From Isoetes taiwanensis (taxonomy: Eukaryota > Streptophyta > Lycopodiopsida > Isoetales > Isoetaceae), in the NCBI GenBank assembly GCA_021234155.1, contig JAJEKV010000013.1, forward strand, positions 8,319,193 to 8,383,192: 64,000 bases of DNA, given 5' to 3'. The stretch's first letter is position 1, and every line of letters begins with the position of its first letter. The notes beneath the pieces were generated by a model. That model saw nothing but the letters and a program-made list of their open reading frames with translations. It did no database searches and was not told the DNA's origin. Of the stretch, positions 1-10,765 are shown piece after piece. Position numbers and translations under genes: made by a program.

Positions 1-2
1 AC

Positions 3-149
3 ATTCCATCTGGAAAGCCAATTAGCTCGCTTCTCCTTTCAACAGGCCTTGAGGCGTTGTGGACTAATTGCCATGATATAGATGAGGTTTGGAAGGCGAG
101 TGTTGCCCATACTGACCATCTTTTGAAAGTATATGAGGTGATGTTCTAG
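3..149 (+). CDS. Possible 3'-terminal exon of a gene entering from the left (partial, unidentified)
   Basis: An open frame runs from the window edge to a TAG at 147-149 and gives about 48 residues of ordinary composition (contains GLEALWTNCHDIDEVW). The start lies outside the window. I do not recognise the family. The following sequence to about 280 shows no continuation in frame. The neighbouring 283-560 stretch is decayed LINE DNA, so this frame may also belong to a degraded mobile element and not to a host gene. Only the open frame itself is seen; its identity as a gene end is a guess. Confidence 0.2.
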   Translation: MPSGKPISSLLLSTGLEALWTNCHDIDEVWKASVAHTDHLLKVYEVMF

Positions 150-282
150 TGTAACCCCTTATGGAGCAAGAAATCGATCTTCTGCAGAAATATCTGATAT
201 GGTACTGTAAACTTGATCCAAGTGGTTGAGCTAAAAAAGCCTTTTGACCCCCCTCAAGTTATTCCAGGTGGCAAGTGATACC

Positions 283-560
283 ACCGGTCCCCACACCTCC
301 ATCTCATATAGAAGAACGAGCTCCACCAAGACCCTGAACAAGTGCAGCTTGTGAGCTCAGTCATAAAGCTTTGCCTTATAACTATTGTTCGGCATTGCAT
401 ATAGCAAGTTCTAGCCTGTAGTCACTTATTGCCAGATAGAAGTGCCCCAAAATGCAATAGTAGTGAACTCCATTCCCAGGTGGGCCTATGCATCATTGTA
501 AAGTTGAGGAAGGATTTACTTCAGCCATGTATATTGGTGGCAGCAGGACTCATCTAAGTG
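283..560 (-). mobile_element. Decayed LINE fragment
   Basis: Two patches match the better-preserved LINE at 33,360-33,565 in order and orientation. Positions 285-345 resemble 33,360-33,420 (shared AGCTC-ACCAA-CCCT pattern), and 370-470 resemble 33,460-33,560 (shared GCATTGCATA). Identity by eye is about 65 to 75 percent with small indels. No frame remains open. The region is read as an old 5'-truncated LINE in minus orientation. Confidence 0.45.
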
Positions 561-1544
561 TGTTGTAAAATGTTCCATGCTCTATTCCAATGCAGCTTGA
601 AACGTGAATTAAGTGTCCATGAAGGCCAACAAGCCTATCAGACAAGTACAATGATGGCTATCAAGATTAACAATGCGTTGGTGCATGCTGGGTTGCCCTC
701 GTTCAAAAAGAAACTAGGTTGGTTTCTAATAAGTTGGAAATACCTGAAGTAACCCATGGGCTATTGACTATAAACACTCTATATTGCCCAATTAGCATTT
801 GACTTATGCAAGTATCCATTGGTTTTGAGAGTTTTTTTGGATGCTGACAATATATATTCTGGATGCTTCTTGAGGAAAATATAATTTCAAATATATTTGC
901 TTAATAGATAATTAGTGAACAGATTGTTGCAGTACACTCTACCATGCTTGTATTAATGTGAATGTTATTGATGGCTTGAAGGCAATAAGATTTGCAATCA
1001 TGTGCCCTTTACTAATGTCGAGTGGTAGAAGTTGATGTTAGCAGTTGCTAAACTATGCATATTCCTGCTTCCTTGAGATGTTAAGTTTTGAATCCATTAG
1101 AATTAGTTGGTTCAAGGATTTTTATTAGGATTCAATAAAGATATGCAATAATCGAAAGGGATTATTGCTATAAGAATTCTATCATGGAGGCTGCCTTCTT
1201 TTTCTCGTCTCCCTTATGTTTTGAAGAATGAGTTGATAAAGAGCGAACTTCTCATCATTGGTTGCCACGCACCTTGTTCTGCCGACCCACTCTAATAAGT
1301 GTTTGTGTCAGGTCCGAACCTTCGCTGGTTTAAAGGTGGTTGACATACATATAATATTAGGGTAGGAACATTCTCAAAGAGATTCAAAATTTCCACAATA
1401 TATTTCGAAATGGTATAGAGTATAGAGCGTGATTTTGTCAATATACAAATGGATGTTTGGTCTTTATTGCAAGGTGAGGGAATTGATGCTTGGTGCTCTT
1501 AGCCACCGTTAGACCAACGTGTGGACACTAGTGTTGGGGTTTGC
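561..1544. other. Unassigned intergenic DNA
   Basis: No gene, terminal repeat or tandem structure was recognised. A 64-codon open frame at 558-752 has no recognisable motif and continues the decayed LINE area. The sequence is AT-rich and typical of old intergenic plant DNA. Confidence 0.5.
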
Positions 1545-1800
1545 GAAGGATGCCCACTCCAACGTTGTTTGGTCTGTACATTGATCAGCTAGAGAGCTGC
1601 TTGTTCAACATGGGAGGGGCTCAGCTCATGCACCTTATCGTCTAGCAGTTCATATACGCCGATGATGTAGACCTCTTAGCTTTCACCCCAGCTGACATGC
1701 AACAGCATGTAAATGTCTTGTTCACATCAGTCAAGGCAACCTCCTTCACTTATAAAGGCCAAAATGTGGAGCTTGTGCCCAGGTTTTCAACCTTGATCTT
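1545..1800 (+). mobile_element. LINE reverse transcriptase fragment (decayed)
   Basis: In plus orientation a frame reads PTLFGLYIDQLE, then after an in-frame stop FIYADDVDLLAFTPADMQQH. This is the block leading into the polymerase active-site motif (Y/F-A-D-D) of non-LTR reverse transcriptases. The preceding GCPL of the usual QGCPLSPTLF block is visible but in another frame, so at least one frameshift and one stop are present. It is a dead fragment of about 250 bp, opposite in orientation to the LINE piece at 283-560, so the two are probably separate insertions. Confidence 0.55.
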
Positions 1801-2116
1801 GAGTATGGCAGTTTAACGAGAGAGAAAGAGAAAGAGAAAGAGAAAGATAATAAGGTGCCAAGTGTCATATTCTGGGTGGAAATTTGAACCTTGTAAAAGG
1901 AATATTACTCTGGAATTATAGCTCGAAATATTCGGCAGCCTCGAAATTTCCTTGGCAAATGTAATTACTATACATTTCAATATTTTACTCAGAAGATTTT
2001 AGTGGCCCAAAGGTTGATGACAAATTTGAAAGATAAAAGGAAATAGGAATAACAGAGGAGACTGGCGCGAGAGGGGGAAGGGGAAATCCGGTGGATTTCT
2101 GCAGGTTGATCCTGCA
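1801..2116 (+). promoter_or_regulatory. EXO1 upstream region and probable 5' leader
   Basis: A GA-rich run (GAGAAA repeats, about 1,814-1,850) is followed by AT-rich DNA and then a GC-richer stretch around 2,060-2,090 containing GGCGCGAG, which partly resembles an E2F site (TTTSSCGC). No clear TATA box stands at a convincing distance. A leader of a few tens of bases before the ATG at 2,117 is likely, but the start site cannot be seen. E2F control of a replication/repair gene is plausible from general knowledge; the site match is weak. Confidence 0.25.
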
Positions 2117-5100
2117 ATGGGGATTCCAGGATTGCTTCCTTTGCTCAAATCTATCATTGGACCTGCGCATTTGCGTGATTATTCGGGAAAAAAGGCAGCT
2201 GTTGATACTTACTCTTGGCTCCACAAGGCCGCATTTACCTGTAGCAGGGAACTCTGCGAAGGCGAACCCACCGTCAAGTACGTCTCTAACGATCTCATTA
2301 CCTTCCATGGATTGTTTTAATGCAACAAATCTCGCCAAGTGTTTCTTGCCATTGTTTCGTTTTGTATGATACGAAATGTAGGGCAAGTTTTTCTCATTTC
2401 ATGAAGTGAATGCAGTGGTTCTTGCATTTGAAAAGTTTTTTTAATTCCCGCCGAAAACTATGAGAAATTGCTACCCACAGGTCTAATTGCATCCAAGTGC
2501 CTAAACTGATTTGTTGGTACACTTGATCATTGGGTTATATTGGACTGTTTTACAGTTTTGGTGATTATAACGTAATGCATTATCTATGAGTTTATCATAT
2601 TTGTGGCAATAGGTTATCGATTTGGCTGCAGGTTGTCTTATTTATAGGTTTGAATTTTGATTCGGGGCTATAATTGACTAAGTCTTTCGTTTTAGAGATT
2701 CTTATGGTATAAAGCTCACATTGTCACGCAATCTTGATCTAGAATTAAGTATTGTGCTTGGTAAGGAAAGTCAAGTCGTCAATGTGCAGCACCACCTGCA
2801 GCCTCACGCAACCCATTTTATAGTGCGTTGGTACCGTTTAAGTTATCGAGAATGCTTTCAATGCTAGTTGTATTCATTTGTGTTGCTGTATCGTTAAAGG
2901 AAAGAGGTATCAACTATCTGATTTGCATCTCTATTTTTTGAGGTAGCACCTATTTGATTTGATGAATTGCTGATATTCCTATGACAAATTGCTGATATTC
3001 CTATGGCAAAATAAATTCAAACATCATATGCTGTGGAATGTGGCTTAAGTATATACCTTATTGTATGCATAGAGTGAAATTGCTCCAGTCCTTTCAGAGA
3101 TCCTGACATTATCACGAAATCTTGATCTGGATTAAGTATTATGCTTGGTAAGGAAAGTCGAGTAATCAATCTTCAGCACCATTTGCGGTCACGCAACCAA
3201 TTTTTATAGTTTGCTGATACACGTTTAAGTTATTGGAGTGTGCTATCAGTGCTATGTTGCTTTATCTTTAAAGGGAAGGGGTATCAATTATTTGATTTGC
3301 ATCTTTTTTTTTTTGAGGTAGCACCTATTTGATTTGCTCATTTGCTTATATTCCTATGACAAAATAAATTCAAACATCTTATGCTGTTGAATGTGGTCTA
3401 GGTATATACAGTATTGTATGCATAGAGTGAAATTGCTCCAGTATCATGGAGTGACACCTCTTCTTGTCTTTGATGGTGGCATATTGCCAATGAAGGCTGA
3501 GCAAGAAGCTAAGCGTGCGAGGTAAGTTGATCTCTAATAAATGTTTTATTTATCTATAAATAGGGAATGAATGCTGTAAAAGCATGTTCACGTTATACAT
3601 AAGAAATTAGTCTTGTCAAATCTGCAGGATTAGAAAGGAACATCTAGAACGTGCCCGTGAACATGCTCGTTCTGGAAATAACAGTGCTGCCTATGAATCT
3701 TATCAGAAAGCCGTAGACATAACACCACAAGTTGCATTGCGTTTAATAGAGGTTACCTCATTTCATTTCTTTTTAAGCAGTGTAGTTACACATTTGTGAG
3801 ATTTGAAAATTAGACCAATCTATTAATACAAAGTATCTCAGGTTTTGCGCCAGGAAAAGGTTGAGTTTATAGTTGCTCCATACGAGGCAGATGCACAGAT
3901 GGCATATTTATCCCTTCATGGGCTTGCCGATGTGGTGATCACAGAAGATTCAGACATGATTCCATATGGTTGCGAAAGGGTAAGATTGTCACTTCTGCAT
4001 CCTGCGGTTCTGCTAGACATTGTCTCATTATTAAATGTTTCTGTGAAATATAGGTCTTTTTCAAAATGGATAAATTTGGTCAAGGAGTGGAATTCCAATA
4101 TGGTGACTTAATAAAAAATAGAGATCTTAGCTTTTCTAACTTTACCAAAAGGATGGTGCTTGAGATGTGCATTTTGAGTGGGTGTGACTATCTTACATCG
4201 TTACCAGGAATGGGAATCAAGAAAGCTCATGGGCTTATCCACAAATTTAGAAGTTACCAGAAGGTATGATACGATATATGTGATTTTAACCAGCATCAGT
4301 TGTGCATAAAAGAGGTATCACGATGTCTGTCTGCAGGTCATTAAACATCTTAAGTTTTCGGGAGTTGCTGTCTCCAAAGAGTACGAAGACACGTTTGAGA
4401 AAGCAATTTTAACATTCTGTCATCAACATGTTTATGATCCAGTGACTGAGAATATTGTTCATCTTACTGAAATTTCCTGTGGTACAATCACAGATGTGGA
4501 TTTTCTAGGACCATATCCTTAATATCATGATAGTATAGAGCAATTAACATTCATATGGATCCATTGTTAGCTGCTGGTTCTCTTAACATAAAAAAAACAC
4601 AGCCCTTTCTCAGGAAATCGTGCAGGCAATTGCAAAAAGTCTTTTAGATCCCGTTTCACACATGCCATTTGACAAGATGCAGCCTGTGGAGAATGTGGCA
4701 GCTCATCCAGATCATCGGCAAAGGCGAATTTCCTTACCTGTTCAGAAGAATGTTCTAACAAATTATTTTAGTATCCAGTGACATTATATTTATTAGCATG
4801 ATGTGCAAAACTCTTTGGAGAAATACACTGGTCCAACATGTCAACCTTAATTCATGTAGTTTTAACAAGCGAGGCATCGAAGAAGCAGTTCAAGCTTCCC
4901 AGAAGCTCCCTTGGGTCTCTGGAAGCTGCTCAAGATGACTCTCAATGTATTGCTAGCAATTCTGACGAAGTCACAGCAACATCAAGTTCATTATATACCT
5001 CAGGCAATACCACGACTCCCCCAAATTCAATCAGAGCAAATTTTACTAGAAGTGATGAACCGGGAGCGGGCCTAGATTTTCTTTCAGTCCCAGATACTCC

Positions 5101-6217
5101 TGATTTCATGCTCAGATTTAAGCTAGATGAGGAAACAGACACGGTGAGTGATGTACTTGCTTTTGCTCTGTTATATATCCAAATATTATTTGCTAATTAT
5201 CAATATTAAGCAGGTACCATGTTGTGAGTTTGGACAAGACAAGAAAAGAGTCTGCAGGTCACAGGGTATGTATACAACAGTCCTGGCATGTCCTTTGATA
5301 GATGGCTAGTAAAAAGCTGAGTATTACTCGTGTTAATTATGAGGTCCTTGCAGCGTCTAATCGAGATGCATCTGAGAGCCCTAAAAAGCTCCCTGAACCA
5401 TCTGTTCAGACTGCATCTGTTCTTCGTTCAAAAAACATTTATACTACAGAAGGGGCAAATGGTAAGGTAGTTGTGAAAAGTTCATACTTCTCATCTGCCA
5501 AAGCCAAGGACACAGCTATTGATGCCTTCCAAGAGAATAGGTCACAATTTGGTACCAATGATGTCGACACAAGGGAAAAAGATGAAGTTGAAGAATGCTC
5601 TCATGACTTTTCAGTAAGAGATAACTAAGCAAGCCCATTTTGCGGTTTCTTGGATGACAAATCTAGTCTATTTTTCCAGGAGTATAAGCATGATGATAGG
5701 CCAAGAAAAAGGAGTAACAAGCCCAGTAGCTTGTTTGCTGTAAAGGGTAAGCATCTTGAACTGTTGCTTGATTGAGAGCGTGTTTTATTTTTCACCATTG
5801 TCCATATACAGGAAAACATATTCCATCATTTAACAGCAATCTATTAAATGGAGATGCTTCCGTCAATCGCATATTTTCTTCAAACGTTTCACATGTGGAG
5901 GAATACGTTGGCATTGCACATTCATCCATAGATAAATTTATTGCAACCATAGCCCCATTCAGATGCTCGCCAGGTGTGAGAGCAAGTGGGCTTCGCGCAC
6001 CCGCACTGGCCAAGCAAGATAAAAGCAGGTTTCTGTTCATGCCTTGTGGTTACAACTATTCAGACATAATACTTCTAAACAAATTCTAACACGACAGATC
6101 ATGCCTATATGCAGAGATCTCCAGAAGGCCAAACCTGACTTGGACCAATTTGCACTTGTAAATTTCAAGCCAAGGCGTTTTGGCCTTGCTAGGCCTGCCG
6201 GAAGAGGTGCAGTTTAG
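2117..6217 (+). CDS. EXO1: Exonuclease 1 (XPG/Rad2-family 5'-3' exonuclease and flap endonuclease)
   Basis: Nuclear 5'-3' exonuclease acting in mismatch repair, double-strand-break end resection and flap removal. Exons fitted by hand: 2117-2277, 3402-3521, 3628-3751, 3842-3979, 4054-4263, 4337-4512, 4601-4770, 4860-5143, 5214-5265, 5354-5613, 5680-5746, 5812-6028, 6115-6217. They join without frame breaks into about 693 aa, near the usual plant length. The N-terminus MGIPGLLPLLK is the family signature and fixes the start. The metal-binding acidic residues are all present: D30 (AVDTYSW), D78 (VFDGG), E150 and D152 (APYEADA), D171 and D173 (ITEDSD), D226 (SGCDY). The H2TH block (SLPGMGIKKA) follows. 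The C-terminal half is low-conservation with a KSSYF motif. Intron 6 is AT-AC and intron 7 looks U12-like. Intron 1 (1,124 bp) holds a tandem duplication. The last few codons are uncertain (see findings). Identity is firm; a few junctions are inferred. Confidence 0.93.
2694..3451 (+). repeat. Tandem duplication spanning EXO1 intron 1 into exon 2
   Basis: Two adjacent copies, about 2,694-3,090 and 3,096-3,451, share long matches such as TTGGTAAGGAAAGTC and AAATAAATTCAAACATC. The second copy runs into true exon 2. The first ends with a copy of its beginning (TATTGTATGCATAGAGTGAA at about 3,060) and then breaks off, leaving a partial pseudo-exon inside the intron. Divergence between copies is roughly 10 to 15 percent by eye. 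Confidence 0.75.
4513..4600 (+). other. U12-type AT-AC intron of EXO1
   Basis: Exon 6 ends ...GGACC and the intron begins ATATCCTTAA, the canonical U12 AT-AC donor. It ends ...AAACAC with TTCTCTTAAC (4,578-4,587) as a close match to the U12 branch-site consensus, about 13 to 15 bases before the 3' end. Splicing 4,512 to 4,601 keeps frame and gives GPALSQEI, matching the conserved GPxxxQ(D/E)I block of plant EXO1. No GT or GC donor near 4,513 gives an open frame (TAA follows at once). Confidence 0.85.
4771..4859 (+). other. Probable U12-like GT-AG intron of EXO1
   Basis: The donor GTATCC matches the first six bases of the U12 GT-AG consensus, though the next two (AG) do not. A branch-like CCTTAAT lies at 4,845-4,851, about 10 bases before the AG at 4,858-4,859, and there is no pyrimidine tract. 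Using these ends restores frame between NYF and LTSEASKKQFK. A U2 reading of the same ends is possible but the donor would be poor. Confidence 0.5.
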
Positions 6218-6619
6218 TTGGTACATTGACGACAGTTTAAAGTCCAATGCAGAGGATTCCAATCTGGCTAACATTTGGCAGTATTTCAAAATGAAAGGTA
6301 GCAGAAGGGTGTCTATCAACAAATTCATTCTGCACTATAGGCTTCTATTACGGGGAATGTCTCATAAATTTTCTTTTAGTTTTTGAAGGGAGCGTGTTTG
6401 TCCACCTTTTAGTATATAGGTCTGTTTTATGTGAAAAAGCATGATAATAGTCTGATGATCTGTTCGTTATACTTGTTATGTAGATTGACATTGGGAGAAT
6501 AGACCAATCAACGCTTTTTTTTATGGATGGCTTGGAGCTCAAAATCTGTATTAGATTGGTACGAGCATGGAGAGAGATCTTTCTCAACCATCTATCTGCA
6601 GCTCATTATCAATAGAGGG
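6218..6619 (+). other. EXO1 3' flank with a coding-like stretch
   Basis: Past the TAG at 6,215-6,217, a shifted frame at about 6,225-6,300 reads EDSNLANIWQYFKMKG, which looks like protein and not random 3' UTR. It may be an exon joined by a very short intron or the remains of a frameshifted C-terminus. Beyond 6,390 nothing is recognised. Confidence 0.35.
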
Positions 6620-7245
6620 GTTGATGACAAAACGCAAAGATGATGTTTGCAAATGAACTTCCATGCATGGTTGAGATCTTTCAATTACTATCATCTGCGG
6701 AGGAATATTATTTTGGGAAAAGTACAAAATGCCCCTATTTAGTTTATGTAGTTATTAAAATGCCCTTATGAGTTTCAAAATTACCAAAATGCCCTTGACT
6801 AAATGTACAAATAAATTTACATGTTAAACTTGATTACCAAAATACCCCGACATTAATTACCAAAATGGCATTACATACTAATTTTGATCAATTTACACCA
6901 AATTTAATCACCAAAATGCCATGTATAGCAAATATAATTACCAAAATACTCCAACACAGTCTTGTTGTGACACTTACCATGAGCCAGTGTTTCTTGTGGT
7001 TTTGGCGCACGCTATTGGAGGCATGTTGCCACCAGCCACACACAGACCTCTCGAACATCCAAAACTGAAATGCGTGCACATAGAAGATGTAAAAAAAAGG
7101 AATATTTTTATGGAAGGTGTAATCGAAGAGACACAATGCATGCAGTTTTAGGGTTCTAATTCAGTTATGATTGTGACTTCTGTAACATCTTTATTGAATT
7201 TAAACTTCTATTCTTGCGGCATTTAGTATAGATTGAGTAGGATAA

Positions 7246-7676
7246 TGTAATGGATCTTGGCTTCAAGGATGCTACAAGGTGCATCAATCTACACCTTCCG
7301 CCTCTACCCTCGGAATCCCTGATTCCCCCACGGTGTTAAGAGCCTTCTCAAGGCTCAGTATGATGCAAGAAATCAGAAGAAAGATTCAGCCTAGCTTCCC
7401 TGTGGCAAAACCGTGCCCTCTGCCCCAAATATGACAGATTTTTTATAAGGCCCCAAATGGGCATTGGAATCCCAGCCTTCTAGGTCCCTCCATGACCTGT
7501 ATCGAATGCATGAAAGGGCAGGTCTGTTGGCTGACTGCGCCATAGCCATGCTTCAATGGCCTTTGGTTGACCCATCCAATGGGGTGTTGCCACCTCATCA
7601 CAATAAAAAGAGTTTTATTTGCTTACCTAAGGATTTCTTTAAATTGCCCCCTTTATGATCCATAATGTTTATAACA
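7246..7676 (-). repeat. Chromovirus 3' LTR
   Basis: It starts TGTAATGGATCTTGG and ends TTTATAACA. It is 431 bp against 476 bp for the partner: about 45 bases present at 12,914-12,960 are missing here after GGGCATTGGAAT. The rest is nearly identical, so insertion was fairly recent. Confidence 0.9.
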
Positions 7677-7692
7677 TACCTCCCCCTTTTAA
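7677..7692 (-). promoter_or_regulatory. Polypurine tract of the chromovirus
   Basis: On the minus strand TAAAAGGGGGAGGTA directly precedes the 3' LTR. This is the expected plus-strand primer position and composition. Confidence 0.8.
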
Positions 7693-7914
7693 ATCCTTGG
7701 TCCCCAAGGATTGTGGGTGTATGTGCATTAGAAACCCTTTTCCTGGGTCACCCTGTGACCATGGTTTCTTCATCTAGACCCTTCAGAAACCCGTTCCCTG
7801 GATCACCCTGTGACCATAGTTTCGTAGCTCATAGTTTGGACGTCCCTACTTGCTATCCCTGATGCAAGTCCTCAAATTATACTAGGTAACTATCCTCCTA
7901 TTTGACCATTTTAA

Positions 7915-8330
7915 TCTTTTCGTGGCCTCCACGGGTTCTGAGTCAGGTGAGGATTTTGTTGCACATACTCTTCACTCTCCCATGTGAGAGTGATTGACCT
8001 CGCCACAAGATCAAGTATTCTGCAATATTTCTATTGCGCAGCTTCCGAATGCGAGTGTCTAGAATCGCCTCAGGAATTACCTCAGAGCTAAGGGCTAGGG
8101 GTATCGTCGCTGGAGCAATTACATTGTCCGTGGACAATATTGCTTTCTTGAGTTGGCTTACGTGGAATACAGGATGCACTTCTATTCCATCTGGAAGCTC
8201 CAACTCATATGTTGTCTCATTGATCCTTCTTAACACTTTGAAGGGTCCAGCATATCGGGGTGTCAATTTGGGAATCTTTCCCTTGACTAGTGGCTTCAAG
8301 GTCCCAACCTTGAGTGCCGAGGGGTAAACT
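7915..8330 (-). pseudogene. Integrase C-terminus and chromodomain (frameshifted)
   Basis: The frame contains LTPRYAGPFKVLRRI, the HPVFHVSQLKK motif of the integrase C-terminal domain, then PEAILDTRIRKLRN and EYLILWRG, the start of a chromodomain. Close to 7,990 the frame shifts. The remaining chromodomain (TWESEEYV) continues in another frame to about 7,915, where NPWRPRK is the usual end of such polyproteins. Chromodomains direct integration to particular chromatin. One frameshift breaks the copy; the aromatic residues of the domain are still visible across the two frames. Confidence 0.8.
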
Positions 8331-9111
8331 ATTCGTAAGAATGAATACTCACCTTCCTTGAAGGTTATCTCTCTACGATGTTTGTTGGCATTTAGTCTGG
8401 CTCGATCTTGAGCCTTCTTTAGGTTGGCCCTACACTAATATAATATGGCTTGCATATCTTCCAACATATGGATAGCCGCATCAGTTTTCAGGGCTTGGTT
8501 AGTCCCAGTATATGACCTTGGGTTTCTACCCATCATTGCCATAAAGGGGCTCATTTTGGTTCCTGTGTGGTATGCGTTGTTGTAAGCGAACTCCATAAAG
8601 GGCAAATATTCCTCCCACTTGGACTATTTTTCAAACACAAAACTTCTTAACATATCCTCCAGGATCATGTTAATTCGTTCGGTTTGTCCATCAGTTTGAG
8701 GGTGGTTTCCAGTACTCATACTGAGGCTTACTCCCAGCCCTTTCATGAAATCTTTCCAAAAGTGCCCTGTGAATTTAGAGTCTCGATCGCTTACAATTCT
8801 TCGTGGCAGACCAAACATAGGGTACACAACCCGTAGGTACTCTTTGGCCGCATCCTGTCCAGTAGCATCACCCCAATGCTAAGAACTTTGTATACTTTGT
8901 CAGACAATCGACCATCACTAGCACTTGGGTGTGTTGTCGATTGGAACGTGGGAGTGCAACTATGAAATCCATACTTATGCATTCCCACCTTTCCAAAGGT
9001 ATGGGCAACGGTTGTAACAATCCTGGCATTTTGCCATGATCCGTTCTTACCGCCTGACATACCGGGCACTGTGATACATAAGATTTTACATCTTCTTTCA
9101 TACCAGGCCAA
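8330..9111 (-). pseudogene. Ty3 integrase core (broken)
   Basis: Three overlapping frames hold the integrase. CPVC of the zinc-binding end is at about 9,060. The first catalytic Asp is in SMDFIVALP (about 8,970). The second is in SDRDSKF and the Glu in DGQTERIN (8,624-8,827 frame). So the DDE triad is present but split by frameshifts near 8,830-8,880, and a stop separates this part from the RNase H frame near 9,098. Inserts the cDNA copy into the genome in live relatives; this copy cannot make a full enzyme. Confidence 0.85.
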
Positions 9112-9994
9112 AGAATTGTCTTTTAATCAATTCGTATGTCTTCCACTCCCCCCCGTGCCCTGCTTGCAGGGTATTATGGAATTCGTACAGAATCTCCTTC
9201 CTAAGATTCTCTACTAAGGGAACATAAATGCGTCCCTTATAGAACCATAAGCCGTCATTTCGCGCCCAGAGAGAACCTTCTCTTTTGGTTAGATCTTGAT
9301 CCTTCTCATACAAATCCCTGATTTGTTGGAAGCGATCCCATTCTAGAGATGTCATTCCATTAATGTATTTTGTTCTGGAAAGTGCATCTGCAACTGGGTT
9401 ATCTTTCCCAGGGGTGTGCCGAATTTCAAAGTGAAATTCATGTAGGAAATCTAACCAGAGCGCTTGTCTGGGACTTATTTCTGCTTGACTTTGCAGAAAT
9501 TTCAATGGTTTATGATCAGTGAACACAATAAACTTGCGTGGCTCTTTATTGGTCCCTGACCTTAAGTAATGCCACCAAGTTTTTAAGGCATGAACTATGG
9601 CCAACAACTCTTGTTCATATGTGGCATAGTTCTTTTCTGCCGGATTTAATTTACGACTCTCATAAGCCACAATATGCCCTTGTTGCATTAGAACTGCTCC
9701 AAGAGCTTGTCCACATGCATCCGTATAAACTTCAAAGGGCAAATTTAAATCCGGAATTTGTAGAATTGGTTCACTTGAAAGTAAACCCTTGATTCGTTCA
9801 ACGGCTATCTTTTGTTCCTTCCCCCACACAAAGGGTTGCCCTTTCTTAAGTAGGTCTGTAAGGGGGGTAGCCACTTTTGAAAACTTTGGAATGAATTTCC
9901 TATAATAAGTGGCTAAGCCTAGAAAACCATCTGGAACATCTATAAGTTCTGGCCATTCCCTTATGGCTCGTACTTTGTCTGGATGTGGGGCCAA
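9098..9994 (-). pseudogene. RT connection, RNase H and start of integrase
   Basis: A 298-codon open piece of pol. It carries the connection domain (GLATYYRKFIPKFSKVATPL) and an RNase H with acidic residues in YTDACG, YEQELLAI and FTDHKPL. The conserved end NPVADALSR follows, then the integrase histidines (HNTLQAGHGG). It joins the RT piece upstream only after a frame break around 10,000-10,100, where a local tandem duplication lies. Confidence 0.88.
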
Positions 9995-10019
9995 ACCCTT
10001 TTCCGAGACTATGCGTCCC

Positions 10020-10133
10020 AGGTATACTACTTCTTGTTTTGGAAATTCACACTTGGAAATTTTGGCATAAAGCTTGTATATACTACTTCTTGTTTTAGAA
10101 ATTTACACTTGGAAATTTTGGCATAAAGCTTGT
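10020..10133 (-). repeat. Local 57-bp tandem duplication inside pol
   Basis: The stretch TACTACTTCTTGTTTT-GAAATT-CACTTGG-TTTTGGCATAAAGCTTG occurs twice in succession (about 10,023-10,076 and 10,080-10,133) with a few differences. It sits at the junction between the RT and RNase H frames and accounts for part of the break. Confidence 0.8.
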
Positions 10134-10765
10134 GCTCCTGGAGCATCATATACCTTTTCCAAGTGTTCCAAGTGCTCCTCTTTACTTCTTGAGTAAATCA
10201 GAATGTCATCCAGGAATATCTGGATAAATTTGTCTAGATGCCCTTGAAAAACAGTGTTCATCAGCCGCATAAACGTGGCTGGGGCATTTGTTAATCCAAA
10301 GGGCATGACCACAAATTCAAAATGCCCTTGGTTGGTTCGAAAGGCCGTTTTGGGTTCATCTCCTTCCCTAATGCTAATTTGATGATATCCACTTCTTAGG
10401 TCGATTTTGGAGAAATATTTTGCTCCCACCAATCGATCCATGATATCATTAATTCTAGGCATTGGGTAGCGATCTTTAATAGTGGCTTTATTCAAAGCCC
10501 TATAATCGATACACATGCGCATGTTCCCATCCTTTTTCTTTACGAGGATGACAGGTGCCCCAAATGGTGACTTGCTAGGCCTTATGAAACCCTTTTGGAG
10601 CAATTCTTGAATTTGTCTTTTCACCTCTTCTTGCTCCAGGGGGCTAAGTCTATATGGCGCCCTGGCCACTGGCTTAGTCCCTGGTTCTAAGTCCATCTCG
10701 TGGGAGATTTCTCTCAATGGTACTCCTTCGGGGAGTTCTTCTGGGAACACATCCCTATATTTCAA
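10103..10765 (-). pseudogene. Ty3 reverse transcriptase
   Basis: A 220-codon piece with the ordered RT motifs: [65 protein letters not shown] and the active site FLDDILIYS. It copies element RNA into DNA in active relatives. The frame ends early at 10,103, where the duplication begins. Confidence 0.92.

Noticed and set aside
558..752. 64-codon open frame
   Set aside because: No motif, no splice or promoter context, adjoining decayed LINE DNA.
2103..2114. GGTTGATCCTGC just before the EXO1 ATG, identical to 12 bases at the 5' end of plant 18S rRNA
   Set aside because: The match stops on both sides; a 12-base coincidence, no rRNA gene.
1985..2386. Open frames on both strands over EXO1 exon 1
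   Set aside because: Shadows of the EXO1 first exon; only the frame starting at 2,117 carries the family signature.
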